Both the position numbers and the translations under genes were made by a program. The notes beneath the pieces were generated by a model. It had not been told where the DNA came from, searched no databases, and worked only from the letters and a program-made list of their open reading frames with translations. From positions 66,425,501 to 66,489,500 of the forward strand of contig NC_134534.1 of assembly GCF_050624435.1 (NCBI RefSeq): a stretch of 64,000 nucleotides of DNA. The letters run 5' to 3'. Each line of letters begins with the position of its first letter. Position 1 is the first letter of the stretch. Shown here in pieces: positions 1-10,291 of this stretch. The stretch is from Tenrec ecaudatus. Taxonomy: Eukaryota; Chordata; Mammalia; Afrosoricida; Tenrecidae.

Positions 1-689
1 TCAAAAATGAGAATTTTCTCTTACAAATTCGAAGGCAAATAAATTCAAAATAAATGAAAAAAATTACTTCTGAAAATTTGGGGATTGGAACATATGTAAC
101 TAGTTATTCAAAGTTACCTCTAATTAGGCAGCTTCTCTGAATGGGCCCCCTTCAGAGTTAACAGCAGCTCTGAAACAGCTCTCAGAGGTCCGTAAATAAA
201 CAATGGCATGACACAGTGGTGGGTTGTTTAATCTTTTCCAGAATCATACCGATCTGATCAGTAGATTGGGGACTTTCTCCATGGTAACATTACCTTGAAT
301 ACAAGAACTCCCAGCTCTCTGAAAGCAGTCACTCAGGGATGCTATTCCTGCCAAATCCAAATCCTGATTGATTGGAGCCTTGAACCAAAAAGAGTGCCAC
401 AGAACAAGTGAGATCTTGTGTTCCATTTACTGATGAGATGAAAAGAAGGCGCAAACTGTGACCTGTGGATCTCTACGTTACAATTATTGGTATTAAAAAC
501 GGGTATATAAAGTCTGTTCTGAGAAAAAAAATCCCACATGTGGCAAACATAGTCTTTCTTTTTTAACTAATTAAGCATATTAGAACCAATTGATTCGTCA
601 ACCTGCTCAAAGATTCTGTGCAGTGGACTTGCTTAAGAATGTGCAATTTAAATGGATGATTATTATGACCACTACCTGTCTGTCAGCTT
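1..689. other. unique AT-rich sequence, no gene
   Basis: No repeat, RNA gene or convincing coding frame is recognised here. Short open frames on both strands lack any known motif and are what random AT-rich DNA gives. Confidence 0.6.
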
Positions 690-955
690 GTTGTACTAGA
701 GCACCTTATAAATTCCTGATTCCCATGACACTGCTATTTCAAATATCAAAATGGTCACCTATGCTGGACAGATTTCAGCAGCGCTATCACTAAAACAGAT
801 TAGGAAGACATATTTAGAGATCTAATTCTGAAAATTAGCCAATGAAAACAGCCCCATGAATCCATAGCAGTGTACTGTCCCACACAATACTGGAAGATGA
901 GCACCGTAGTTTGGAGGCAAGCCAACTAGTTTCTGTCCAGTAAGTTCCAACTCAT
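690..955 (+). mobile_element. RTE/BovB-type LINE, 5' fragment
   Basis: The sequence matches the 5' untranslated part of the RTE element that starts again at about 1025. Shared blocks include a 'TATTTCAAAT' stretch followed by 'GGACAGATTTCAGCAG', then an 'AAAATTAGCCA' block and 'ACTGGAAGATGAGC'. It is a separate partial copy lying just upstream of the longer one. It is non-coding. Confidence 0.5.
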
Positions 956-1647
956 TGTGACCCCATATGTTTTGGAGTATAACTAGGCTCCAGAAGGCCT
1001 TCCAATGATTTTTCAGAAGTATATTCCCAGTACACTGGTTGTCTGTCCATGTGTTGTGCTGCAGAAGCTTGCGTGTTGCTGTGGTGGTGAAGGTTATGTG
1101 ACTAGTATTTCAAATCCCAGCAGGTTCCCCAGCGCAAACAGGTTTCAGCAGAACTTCCAGACTAAGAACAGGCAATGCAGAAGGCAACCTTATAGATAGC
1201 ATCGCAACATTGTCAGTTAATGAAACTCTAATGAATAGAAGAACATTGTCAGAGATGATGCCAGAAGGAGAGCCCTTTTTGTCAGTGAACACTCAAAATA
1301 TGGCTGAGAAAGAGCTGCTTTCTCAAAGTCAAGTTGATCAGAAGGATGTGGATGAATCTTCATTTGCTGGTGCAGCAAAATGTGAAAGGAGAAGAAATAG
1401 GAGCATTGATTAATCATTGGAATTTGGAATGTGGACAGTATAAATCTAAGAAAATTATAAGTCCTTAAAAAGTAAATAGAATGCTTAAAGATCTATATCT
1501 TAGGCAACAATGAGCTGAAATGACCTAATATTGGCCATTTTGAATCAGAAACTAATATGGCTCATTATATTGTGGGTGATGAAATCAAGACTGAATGCAT
1601 TGTCAAAACAAACATTCCATGAAATATCTTGAAATGCAATACTGTAT

Positions 1648-1905
1648 GTGAGGGGTATATCTATTTGTATCCAAGGAAATTCAGTCAATACAACTATGGA
1701 TGAAATTTATTCATCAACCACTAAAGCTAGTGATGCAAGAAATGAAGAATTCTACCAAGATCTTCAATCTGCAATTGATCAAACATACACTCAAGATGCA
1801 TTGATAATTATTGGCAATTGGAATTCAAAATTTATAAACAAGGAAGAAGGCATAATAGTTATAAAATATGATCTTGGTGATGGAAATGAAGATGGGATCT
1901 CATGA
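1648..1905 (+). pseudogene. RTE endonuclease (APE-type) remnant
   Basis: An 85-codon open stretch contains LIIIGNWNSKF, the degenerate form of the 'GDWNAKVG' block of BovB/RTE apurinic-type endonucleases, preceded by a helix-like 'DLQSAIDQTYTQDA' segment. In active enzymes this region helps form the metal-binding DNA-nicking site. Here the key Asp before W is Asn, and the frame closes at 1905. The downstream EN region (about 1905-2110, with 'TSPDGVHRN'-like text around 1985) is readable only across stops. It is a relic with no likely function. Confidence 0.75.
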
Positions 1906-2734
1906 TAGAACTTCGCAAGACTAATTACTTATTCACAGATAATGTTTCCCCCCCAATAACACAAATAGTACCTCTACACGTGGATTTCTCCAGATGGAGT
2001 ACACAGAAATAAAACTGACAACATCTTTAGGAAGAGTTGATGGAAAAGCTCAATAACAGCACCTAAAACAAGGCCAGGAGCCAACTGTGGAACAATCCAT
2101 AAATTGCTCATATGCAAGTTCAGTTCAAAGCTAAAGAAAATTGAAACATGATGAGAGCCAAAATATGACTTTGAGGATCCTTCCTGAATTTTGAGCGCAT
2201 CTCAAGAACAAATTGGATGCATTTAACACTAATAATAGAAGACCTGACCAGCTGTGGGATGACATCTAGACCATCATTAAGAAAGCAAAAGGTCATTTAA
2301 AAATTCAAATGTAAGAAAAGAACAAAGTAGATATCAGAAGAGACCCTGAAACTTGTTTCTTCTTTCTTTTGAAACTTGCTTCTTATTGTAGATTAGCTAA
2401 AGCAAATGGAAGAAATGATGAAGTCAAAGAGCTGAAAATTTCAAAAAATTTCAAAGAGCGGCTTGAGAAGACAAAGTAAAATAACATCATGAAATGTGCA
2501 AAGACCTAGAGTTAGGAAATTAAAACAGAAGAATGTACTCAGCACATCTTAAACTGAGTGAAGTCAAGAAAAGAATTCAGGCTTTGAGTTGCAATATTGA
2601 GAGATTCTATGGACAGAATATTGAATGATTCAGGAAGCATCCAAAAGAGATGGAAAGAATACACAGAATCACTGTATCAAAAAGGACTAGTTGGCATTCA
2701 ACTATTTAAAGAGGTAGCCTATTAGGCAGAACCA

Positions 2735-3540
2735 ATGGTACCGAAGGAAGAATTTCAAGTTGTGCTAAAAGAATTAGCTAAAAACCAGGCTCCAGGAACT
2801 GACAGAATATCAACAGAAGTGTTTCAACAAGTTGATGAAACGCATGAAATACTTACTCATATATGCCAAAAAATTTGGAAGCCCACTACTTGGCTATCAC
2901 TCTGGAAAAGATTCCAAAGAAAAGTGATCCAACAAAATATGCAAATTATAGAACAATATAATATATTAATATTACTTGCAAGTGAAATATTGCTGAAGAT
3001 CATCCAAGAATGATCACAGCAGTACATTGACAGTGAGCGGCCAGAGGTTCAAGTTGGCTATAAAAGGGTGTGGAACAGGGATATCATTGATCCTGTCAGA
3101 TGGATCTTGGTTCAGAAAGATTTTTACTTGTGTTTAATTGACTATACAAAGGCATTAAGCTACGTGGATCATAACAAACTGTGGACAGTCTTGAGAAGAA
3201 TGAGAACTCCAGAACACTATATTGTGCTCATATGGAATGTGTACATGGATCAAGAGGCAGTTGTTTGAACAGAAAAGAGAACACTGTAGTTTAAACTCAG
3301 GAGAGGCGTATGTCAGCTTTGTATCATCTAACATACTTATTCATCTGTATGGGGAATGAATAGTCAGAGAAACTGGATTACATGAAGAAGAATGAGGTAC
3401 AAGGATTGGAGGAAGACTTATTGACAACTTTCAAAATGTAGATGACACAACTTTACTTGCTGAAAGTGAGGAGGACTTGAAGTATTTGCTGATGAAGATC
3501 AAGGATTACAACCTTCAGTATGGATTGTAATTCAGTTTAA
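2735..3540 (+). pseudogene. RTE reverse transcriptase remnant
   Basis: Two open pieces (2735-3013 and 3068-3268), plus frame-broken sequence to about 3540, match RT of BovB/RTE LINEs. Visible blocks are NQAPGTD (the 'KASGGDGI' position), the 'HICQKIWKPTTWLSLWK' block, and CLIDYTKALSYVDHNKLW, which is RT motif A. The catalytic Y/F-x-D-D box lies at 3435-3446 but reads NVDD, followed by TTLLAESEEDLK. Loss of the aromatic residue and the stops show the enzyme is dead. It would have reverse transcribed LINE RNA at the target nick. Confidence 0.8.
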
Positions 3541-3721
3541 AGAAAATGAAAATCCTCACAATTTGACTATTAGGCAGCATCGTAATAAATAGAGAAAAGT
3601 TTGAAGGTGTCAAGGATTTCATCTTGTTTGGATCCACAATCAATGATCATAGTATAGTAGTAGGCCAGAGATCAAATTTCATAATACATTGGGTATACTT
3701 ACTGCACAAAGCCCTTTTAAC

Positions 3722-4421
3722 AACAAAGGTGGGGTGGTGGTGAGAATCACATCACTGTGAAAGAGGGTGAGTACATGATGGGGACCCAATGCCCATCTGT
3801 AGACAGCTGGATATCCCTTCCAGAGGGGTAGTGGGGAGGAGATGGGTCACTCAGGGTTCAGTGTAGCAACAATGAAACTCAAAACCTTCCTCTAGTTCCT
3901 GAACGCTTCCTCTCCTCCCAATCAAGACCCCATTTCTGCCTTGCGGACCTGGTTATACCAGAGGATGTACAGCGGTGCAGTGGGGATCTGGAGGCACAGG
4001 GAATCTAGGACAGACGAACCCCTCAACACCAGCAGTGAGAGTGGCGACATCAGGAGGGAAGGGGGTGTAGAAAGGGAGAACCGATCTCGGAGATCTATGT
4101 GTAACCTCCTCTCTGGGAGATGGGCAATGGGGAGGCGGGTTAGGGGAGACGCCGGGGAGTGTAAGATAAGATATAATAATTATTTACAAACTATCAAGGG
4201 ACTGGGGGTGGGATCAGGGAGGGAGGGGGATGGGGGAAAAAAAGGGAAACCGAGCTGATTCCAGGAACCCAAGTGGAAGGTGAATTATGAGAATGACGAG
4301 TACAACGAATGTATAAGGGTGCTTTGCTCAATTGATGTATGTACAGACTGTGATAAGAGCCTTATGAGCCCCAATAAAAAGATTAAAAAAAAGAAAATAG
4401 AATAAAAAGATGAAAAAAAAA
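3722..4421 (+). mobile_element. L1-like 3' end (family A), inserted in RTE LINE
   Basis: I call this recurrent plus-strand repeat family A. Here it is a 5'-truncated copy of about 700 bp. Landmarks are 'CTTCCTCTAGTTCCT', a 'TATACCAGAGGATGTACA' block, a G-rich purine tract, then 'GTGATAAGAGCC..ATGAGCCCC', AATAAA and an A-rich tail. The variable 5' truncation, fixed 3' end, polyadenylation signal and A tail mark a non-LTR retroposon. The purine-rich 3' untranslated region suggests L1. That class is inferred, since no ORF2 is attached. No clear target-site duplication is readable because the junctions are T/A runs. Confidence 0.7.
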
Positions 4422-4829
4422 GTGTTGAAAAACAAGGATGCTACTTTGAGGACAAAGGTATATCTGACCCAGACCATGGTATTTTCAAATGACTCACACA
4501 CGATAAGAGTAGCCATTGAGTAAGGGAGACCAAAGAAACATAGACGCAATTGAATTATGGTATTGGAAAACAATGTTGAAAGTATCATGGATTGCAAAGC
4601 AACAAACAGATCTACCTTGGAAGAAGTACAGCCAGTATGGTGAGACTTCAGCACACATTCTTTGGACAAATTATCAGGAGAGGACAGTTTCTGGAGAAGG
4701 ACATTTTTCTTGACTGAGCAGTGCTTCCAGTTTGTTGTATACAAGGTCACTATGAATAGGGGCTGAGCTGAAGACAACCAAAGACAACAGCAGCAACATA
4801 TTTCAAGTCCTTTTTTTCCAAGGCACCAT

Positions 4830-5035
4830 TGAGTGATTCTGAACTATCAACCTCTTCATTAACAGCTGGGAACTCACCAGCTTGTGCAACCTAAAGGCTC
4901 TACCCAAACGGGAAGACATGCAAAGTACTCAGTGGCTACAGCAATGAGGATGGCACAGCACTTGGCAACACTTAGTCCTGTGAAAATCCCCAGGAGTAGA
5001 TGTTGCTTGATGGCAACTCACAACAATATTGGCCA
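4830..5035. mobile_element. degraded AfroSINE (-) and RTE-tail pieces
   Basis: About 4835-4895 resembles an AfroSINE head read backwards. About 4930-5020 resembles the RTE 3' region ('GTGGCTACAGCAATG', 'AGGATGGCACAGCAC'). Both are short and diverged, so the boundaries are approximate. Confidence 0.35.
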
Positions 5036-5104
5036 CACAAATTCTTTAACACTCTTGGGAACATCCAGAACTACTGAGACATGCAAACACTTATTCAAGC
5101 ATTC

Positions 5105-5305
5105 AAACTCAGAAAAATTCCAACTCATTGCCATCGTATGGATTCTGGCTCACAGCAACCCAACAGGAGGACAAAACTGCCCTTATGTGTTTCTGAGGCT
5201 GTATATCTTTATGAGAGCAGAAAGCTTCTTCTTTCTCTCATGGAGCTGCTGGTGGTTTCAAACTGCTGACCTTGTGGTTAGCAGCCCAGTGGGATATGCA
5301 CAGAG
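5105..5305 (-). mobile_element. AfroSINE
   Basis: This is a nearly full SINE in reverse. It has a tail core at 5110-5160, a middle with 'TATGAGAGCAGAAAG..CTTTCTC', a tRNA-like B-box region ('GGTTTCAAACTGCTGACC') and the head at about 5300. The family combines a tRNA-derived pol III promoter with a tail shared with the RTE LINE, which is thought to supply the copying machinery. It is non-coding. Confidence 0.8.
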
Positions 5306-5464
5306 AAGCAAAAATAGGTAGTCTCAGCATTAAGCTATTGCTAGCTTTAATGCTACAGCATTAAAGATGTAGGAAAAACACATGGCTAGTAATTAAAGTG
5401 AATCTACATAATTTAAAAATACTGACATTTTAATGTGGTGATCTTGTTGTAGTTTTTGTTGTTG

Positions 5465-5600
5465 TTACATGCTGTTGTGTTATCCTTAACATAGCAACCC
5501 TAACTCACTGCTATGTGTAGTAGAGCAAAGCACTGGCAGGTCCGACACCAACTTCACAGTTGTTAAATTTGAGCCCATTGCTACAATCCCTATGGTAATT
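5465..5600 (-). mobile_element. RTE LINE 3' tail fragment
   Basis: It matches, in reverse, the last ~130 bp of the RTE LINE: 'TTTGAGCCCATTGCT' is the reverse of the 'CAATGGGCTCAAA' block seen near 8590 and 35720. Confidence 0.5.
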
Positions 5601-6059
5601 TGAGACTTATTTAATTTAAATTCTCTTTTGAAAAATATGGATGCAAGCCAGGAGTAAAGTTATTGTGAAATAATAACTTTTATTTGGTAATAAGTAACAA
5701 TAGGCAAGCTTATTGCGACCTTCTATCCATAATAAGTAATAAACAGCGATCATCAGAAACGTCCCTCAATCCCTTGTAGAGCTTACGTGGGGCAGGCAAA
5801 CAATGAAAAGTAGGTCCACGGAATGAGAATAGCCTATGCAGTATAATTAAAAGTTGCTTATATCATGGCAAAAAAGAGTAGGTATGGGGGAGGGGGACTG
5901 CTCTTTGGAACAGACTGGTCCTGGAGGTGCCGGAGAAAATGAGCAGTGAGCAAGGAATGCAAGGAGGCAAAGGAGTTAGCCAGGCAGCCAATGGATGCAG
6001 AGGATTCTGGTGCAAGCTTAGTTTGTTCATGAAGCAGGAAGGAGACCGGAAGGACCCCA
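5601..6059. other. unique sequence
   Basis: No repeat or gene is recognised. The short frames at 5863-6184 overlap each other on both strands and have no motif. Confidence 0.5.
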
Positions 6060-6160
6060 CTGTAATTGGTTTATTAGTTAATGAAATTTGGGTATGCATC
6101 AGAAGGTTAAGGAAAGAGTTGGCAGTTCAAACCCAACACCCACTGCTCTGGAGAATCCCC
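6060..6160 (+). mobile_element. AfroSINE fragment
   Basis: The core 'GTTGGCAGTTCAAACCCA..CCCACTGCTCTGGAGAA' matches the tRNA-like B box and middle part of the SINE. The head and tail are lost. Confidence 0.45.
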
Positions 6161-6197
6161 CAAAACCAAACTCACTACCATTGAGTGATTTTATCTC

Positions 6198-6360
6198 ACA
6201 GGAGCTCTGGTGGCACTGTCGCTGGGTAAGCATTGGATGGGTAAGCATTGGACTATTCGCTACACTGTCATTGGTTCCATCCCACCAGGGACTTACAGCC
6301 ATGGATGACCTTCATAGCGTCAACAGGAGTTTGAATCGATGGGATGGCAGGGAGTTTGGG
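6198..6360 (+). mobile_element. AfroSINE with duplicated head segment
   Basis: The head 'GGAGCTCTGGTGGCACTG' is clear. A short direct repeat (GGGTAAGCATTGGA twice, about 6225-6252) follows. The remainder is strongly diverged down to 'GAATCGATGGGATGGCA'. Confidence 0.55.
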
Positions 6361-6889
6361 TCATATCTGCTCACGTGAAGTCCAATGGGAAGGAAGGCAG
6401 TAAGTGCTCCTTCAGTAGCCCAGGCTGCTGGCGGCTCTGTCATTTCAATAGGAGGCTTTCAAGGTCACAGTGGACCTTGATATCAGACAAACAAAAAAAA
6501 TGATATGAGGCATTCTGAGAAGTTTTTATGGACCAGGGCCAGTGTGCTTAGGACTTTGGGGTTTGGATTCTATCTAGTGATAAAAGTGGGAAACCAGGAA
6601 ATTGTCACCAAATGCCAGGCCTTTGGGTCATATTTCAAAGCCAAGAGCCAGTTATATTGCACAAAGGGCTTAAAAATGCAAGCCAGTTGGTAGAGAGAAG
6701 TAGGAAATTAAGTCAGACAAAAATGGAGAACAGTTAATGTGAGACAGTCCACAGGGAGGAGTTAGATGAGAAGAAATTAGAAGGTTTTAAGGAGAGGAGT
6801 AAAATTTTCATTATTGTACTTTTTTTAACTTAACCAGACACAATATTACTTTTTAATTTCAGGCCCTTTTGTAAGGATCTACTAATAGG
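6361..6889. other. unique sequence
   Basis: No recognised feature. Purine-rich text around 6690-6800 has no coding signal. Confidence 0.5.
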
Positions 6890-7075
6890 CCGGTGTATGA
6901 ATTCTCATGGCAACCTTGCCAAACAAGTGCTCTTAATTATCCTCCTTCGGCAGATGAGGAAACGGAGGCCCAGGATGACTTGGTGACAGTGGCTGGGGAG
7001 TCACTGAGCGATAAGTGAAGTTGGCATTCAAATCTAGGAAGTCTACCTCAGCCTTCCATGCTTTTTAATATCTGC
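6890..7075 (-). mobile_element. MIR SINE
   Basis: 'CAGATGAGGAAACGGAGGCCCA' type sequence, followed by the 'CACTGAGCGATAAGTGAAG' and 'TTCAAATCTAGG' blocks, is the reverse of the ancient mammalian MIR core. This SINE is shared by all mammals and is much older than the AfroSINEs. Confidence 0.75.
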
Positions 7076-7784
7076 AATTTCACTGAGGAGATAATTTCCA
7101 GGGTTTTGTAGACTCATCGGGAAAAAAGTCATAAAGTCGGTTTCTCTCTTAGTGACCCTTTAACTGCAGTAGCATCCTCACGCCACCATCATCTGGCCTG
7201 TCCCTCTCTGTGCAGTTTCTGCCTTCCCCGTTTGTGCATCTCTTCCAAGAAGAAGATGGCCAGAGGCAATCAGCCCAGAGAGCTTCTTCATGCTGGCTGG
7301 AACCACAGTGACAGCAAAGAATATTTTAATAACATTTTCAGAATCTCTTAGCAGTACCTGACTCCACATATCTTCTTCTTTTTCCTTCTTAGTTCAAAAT
7401 GTCAGATTAAATTCCCTTGTTGATTAATGTGAGACATTTGCTTTATACTAATATAAATTTTGCTTTATTATTATTTCCTTAAATATAATCTAATGGTTAG
7501 GTTAATGCTTTTTATTTTGGTACCTTTTTAAAGCAATTCAGTCTAAACTTTGGCATTGGCTACCTGAGACCACTTCTTTGAAAAGAAAATGAAGTCAGCG
7601 TGTGACCAGGTTTGGGTCAAATTATACAATACATTGTATGTGTATATATATATGTGACCATGGTTCTCTCATATCTAAAAAGCAGCAAAGACATAAAGAG
7701 ATAAATATGGCATGGAGTTTGCTTCCTTAGTAACCTCTGAGGATAACATTGGGAGCATGGGAGTCCCAGCACACTTCATGTGCT
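7076..7784. other. unique sequence with short TA run
   Basis: There is a small TATA-type microsatellite near 7640-7653. Otherwise nothing is recognised. Confidence 0.5.
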
Positions 7785-8695
7785 CATTTAGAGCCTGTGC
7801 ACAGAGCAAGAGGCAGCCATTGAACACCACAAGCAGATCCTGCAGGGCTTTCAGTAGGAAAAGGTGTGTGTCAAGGTTGCATCCTTTCATAATCTGTACG
7901 CTGAGAAAATAATCTGAGACACGAAGAAGAACACATCAAAAAATTGGAGGAAGCCTCATTAGCATGTGCATTAACATATGCATAAGGCAACGTTGCTAAC
8001 TGGCAGTGAAGAGGACTTGAAGGACCTGCGGAGGAAGATCAAAGTATGGATCAAACTTAATTCAAAGGAAAGAAACATTCTCACAACTGGACCAATCAAT
8101 AAAGGAAGGAAAAATGACTTTTTCAGAGATTTTATTTTACTTGGAACCATAGTCAATGCTCTGGGAAGCAGTCATCGGGAAATCTCATGAAGCATCAACA
8201 GACAAACCTGCAGTAGGCCTCCTTAAAGTGCTAAACAGTAAAGACGTCGCTTGGAGGCCTAAGGTGCCCCTGCCCAATCACTGACCTCACGGGCACATGA
8301 AAACGAGGCAATGAGTAAGGAAGCGAGGAAAGAATTGATGCATTTGAATTATGATGTTGGTAACAAATATCAAGAGTCACGACTGCCGGAACAAACAAAA
8401 AAACCTGTTTTGGAGGAGGTCTGGCTGGAAACAAGGATGGTGAGACTTCATCGCACATATCTTGAACGTGTTGTCTATAGTGTTAATGAGAGACCAGTCT
8501 CTGGAGAAGGAATCATGTGCGGCAAAGTGGAGGAACAGCACAAAGGAAATGGCCCTCCCGAGATGGACTGACACACTGGCAGCAACAATGGGCTCAAGTT
8601 TAACGGTTGTGAGGACAGGTCTACACAGTGCTTTGTTTATTGTTCACAGGTTGCTATGAGTCAAACTGACTTGACAACACCTAACAATAGTAGAC
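7785..8695 (+). mobile_element. RTE/BovB-type LINE, 3' third
   Basis: This copy starts inside RT motif B ('GTGTGTCAAGGTTGCATCCTT' is the degenerate 'VRQGCILSP' coding block near 7865). It continues through the post-RT domain ('DFILLG' in the frame ending 8190; 'ELMHLNYDVGNKY' at about 8330-8380, the LINE's 'IDAFELWCWRR' region) to the tail at 8660-8695. The catalytic YADD position near 7975 reads Tyr-Ala-stop. Stops are frequent, so it is a dead 5'-truncated copy. Confidence 0.8.
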
Positions 8696-8839
8696 AAAAT
8701 ATGTTGATCCCAGGCCTACATACAATCAGGCAGAAAAAATAAAACAACACACGACTAAGACAAAGCCATCATAAAACTCAATATGAACAATGAAGGGAAA
8801 TGTGTACTAATTTTGAAAACAAGGTCACGATAACAAGGA

Positions 8840-9058
8840 GGTGTCCCTAATTGTAATACGAGAGAAACGTTTGCATGTTGGTCTACAAACCATAAGTTCA
8901 GCAGTTCAAAATCACCAGCCTCTCCATAGGAGAAAGATGAGGCTTGTATGCCTATAGAGTTACAGTCTCAGAACCAGGCAGGGGAAGTTCCATTCCGTCC
9001 TGTAGGGTCAGTGTGAGTCAGAATTGACTTGTGGCAGTGAATTGAGTTGAATTGTAAG
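8840..9058 (+). mobile_element. AfroSINE
   Basis: A full-length but diverged copy. It has B-box-like 'CAGCAGTTCAAAATCACC', the 'GGAGAAAGATGAGG' middle, 'GGGTCAGTGTGAGTCAGAA' and the 'GACTTGTGGCAGTGA' tail. Confidence 0.8.
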
Positions 9059-9590
9059 GTATAAAAGGACAAGTCAAGGTCAGATTATATGTTCTATCGA
9101 ATCTCTATCGGGTAAATTTGGGTTTTTATAAGTCAACATCTTCCCCTAGAAACTTCCATGTATAAACACATTTTGTTTCATTTGGATAAATAAGATAACG
9201 TGAGATATGCTTCTATATGAAGAACAATGCATTTTAATTGCTCACATATTTTACTTCAGAAAAACATGGGAATTTACCTCTTTTAGCTTTATAGTGACTA
9301 TTTCTAGCATGTGTCTAAAATGGATAAACTTTCTTCTGAGGTCTCACCATAGCATTTACTTACTTGCATATATTGACAATTTTTGTAAGGGTATAATTAC
9401 TATACTTTCATTTCGTTCGTAGCTTACATGGAGAATGCCTTTTCAAACCTGGGCAGGGTAGACAGTAAATATAATAATTAATTTAAGCATATCTATTTTT
9501 AATCAGTGTATTATTCACAGGGACTAAATCAAACCAAGTAGCCTCACTGCTATCCAATGCATTTTGAATCCTAGCAGTCTTATGGAACAG
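9059..9590. other. unique AT-rich sequence
   Basis: Nothing recognised. The 71-codon frame at 9207-9422 has no known motif. Confidence 0.5.
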
Positions 9591-9591
9591 C

Positions 9592-9728
9592 GGGTTTATG
9601 AGGCTGTAAAACTTTACAGGACCACATGTCTTCATCTTTCCCCCCAAGGAATGTCTGGCTAGTGGGTTCAAAATGCTGACCTTGTGGCTGGCAGCCCAAC
9701 TGATAACCCATGACACCACTAGGGCTAC
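9592..9728 (-). mobile_element. AfroSINE, 5' two thirds
   Basis: Reverse-strand SINE with 'ATGCTGACCTTGTGGCTGGC' (the tRNA-like part) and the head at 'ACCACTAGGGCT'. The tail is missing. Confidence 0.75.
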
Positions 9729-9765
9729 AAAGGCAAAAAGCAATTAGGATATAAACTTGTACCTA

Positions 9766-9957
9766 TATCGGTCCTCAACCTGTGGGTCACGACCCCTTTG
9801 GGGGTCGAGAGACTCTTTCAGAGGGGCTACCTGATTCATAACAGTAGCAAAATTACAGTTATGAAGTATCAACAAAAATAACTTTATGGTTGGGGGTCAC
9901 CACAACATGAGGAACTGTATTAAAGGATCGCGGCATTTGGAAGGTTGAGAACCACTG
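9766..9957 (+). mobile_element. SPIN-type hAT MITE
   Basis: A 192-bp non-autonomous DNA transposon. The left end reads CGGTCCTCAACCTGTGGGTC and the right end GGTTGAGAACCACTG, so the ends are inverted repeats. The interior has 'CATAACAGTAGCAAAATTAC' and 'GGTTGGGGGTCACCACAACA'. This matches the SPIN family known from tenrec, bats, rodents and other tetrapods. It needs a hAT transposase in trans, and none is encoded here. The strand is arbitrary and used only to compare copies. Confidence 0.8.
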
Positions 9958-10084
9958 GTTATTGAGCTTCATGAAAAGTGAAACTCATCAATAGCCTTTA
10001 GTAGTCAGGCACAAACACATTTTAAAGATGAATTAAACAGTGCAAGCTTAATTTTCTTATTTGAAGACTTGAATAAAGTTTTTA

Positions 10085-10291
10085 AATCTCAAAAACTCAC
10101 TACCATCAAATCAGTTCTAACTCGTAATGACCCTGTAAGACAGGGTAGAACTGGCCTGTGAGTTTCCTCGGCTGTACTTCTTTATGGGAGTAGAAAGCCT
10201 CATCTTTCTCCTGTGGAGTGGTTGGTGCTTTCTAATTGCTGACCTTTCGGTTAGCACCCCACCTCGTAACCACTATGTCACCAAGGCTCTC
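10085..10291 (-). mobile_element. AfroSINE, full length
   Basis: It runs in reverse from the tail core ('ACTCACTACCATCAAATCAG') through the middle ('TATGGGAGTAGAAAGCC') to the head ('ACTATGTCACCAAGGCTC'). Confidence 0.85.

Larger units (their letters stand above)
1025..4800 (+). mobile_element. RTE/BovB-type LINE, near full length, interrupted and dead
   Basis: This is the longest RTE LINE of the window. It runs from a 5' region (ATTTCAAATCCCAGCAGG block near 1110) through endonuclease and reverse transcriptase remnants to a tail near 4800 that ends in an ACAACAGCAGCAACA run. That order is the one known for BovB/RTE LINEs, a non-LTR family that copies itself through RNA with its own endonuclease. 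Many stops and frameshifts break the reading frame, so no full protein can be made. A different retroelement sits inside it at about 3722-4421. On either side of that insert the RTE text continues: the left part ends '..CCCTTTTAA' and the right part resumes 'GTGTTGAAAAACAAGG'. The same tail type occurs at the 3' end of the AfroSINEs nearby. Confidence 0.85.

Noticed and set aside
4328..4777. 149-codon minus-strand frame
   Set aside because: It reads backwards across the A-rich tail of one retroelement and the 3' part of an RTE LINE. The Phe-rich run comes from poly-A.
5326..5354. Imperfect hairpin (AGCATTAAGCTA / TAGCTTTAATGCT)
   Set aside because: A 12-bp stem with one bulge in AT-rich DNA; no terminator, RNA gene or repeat context supports function.
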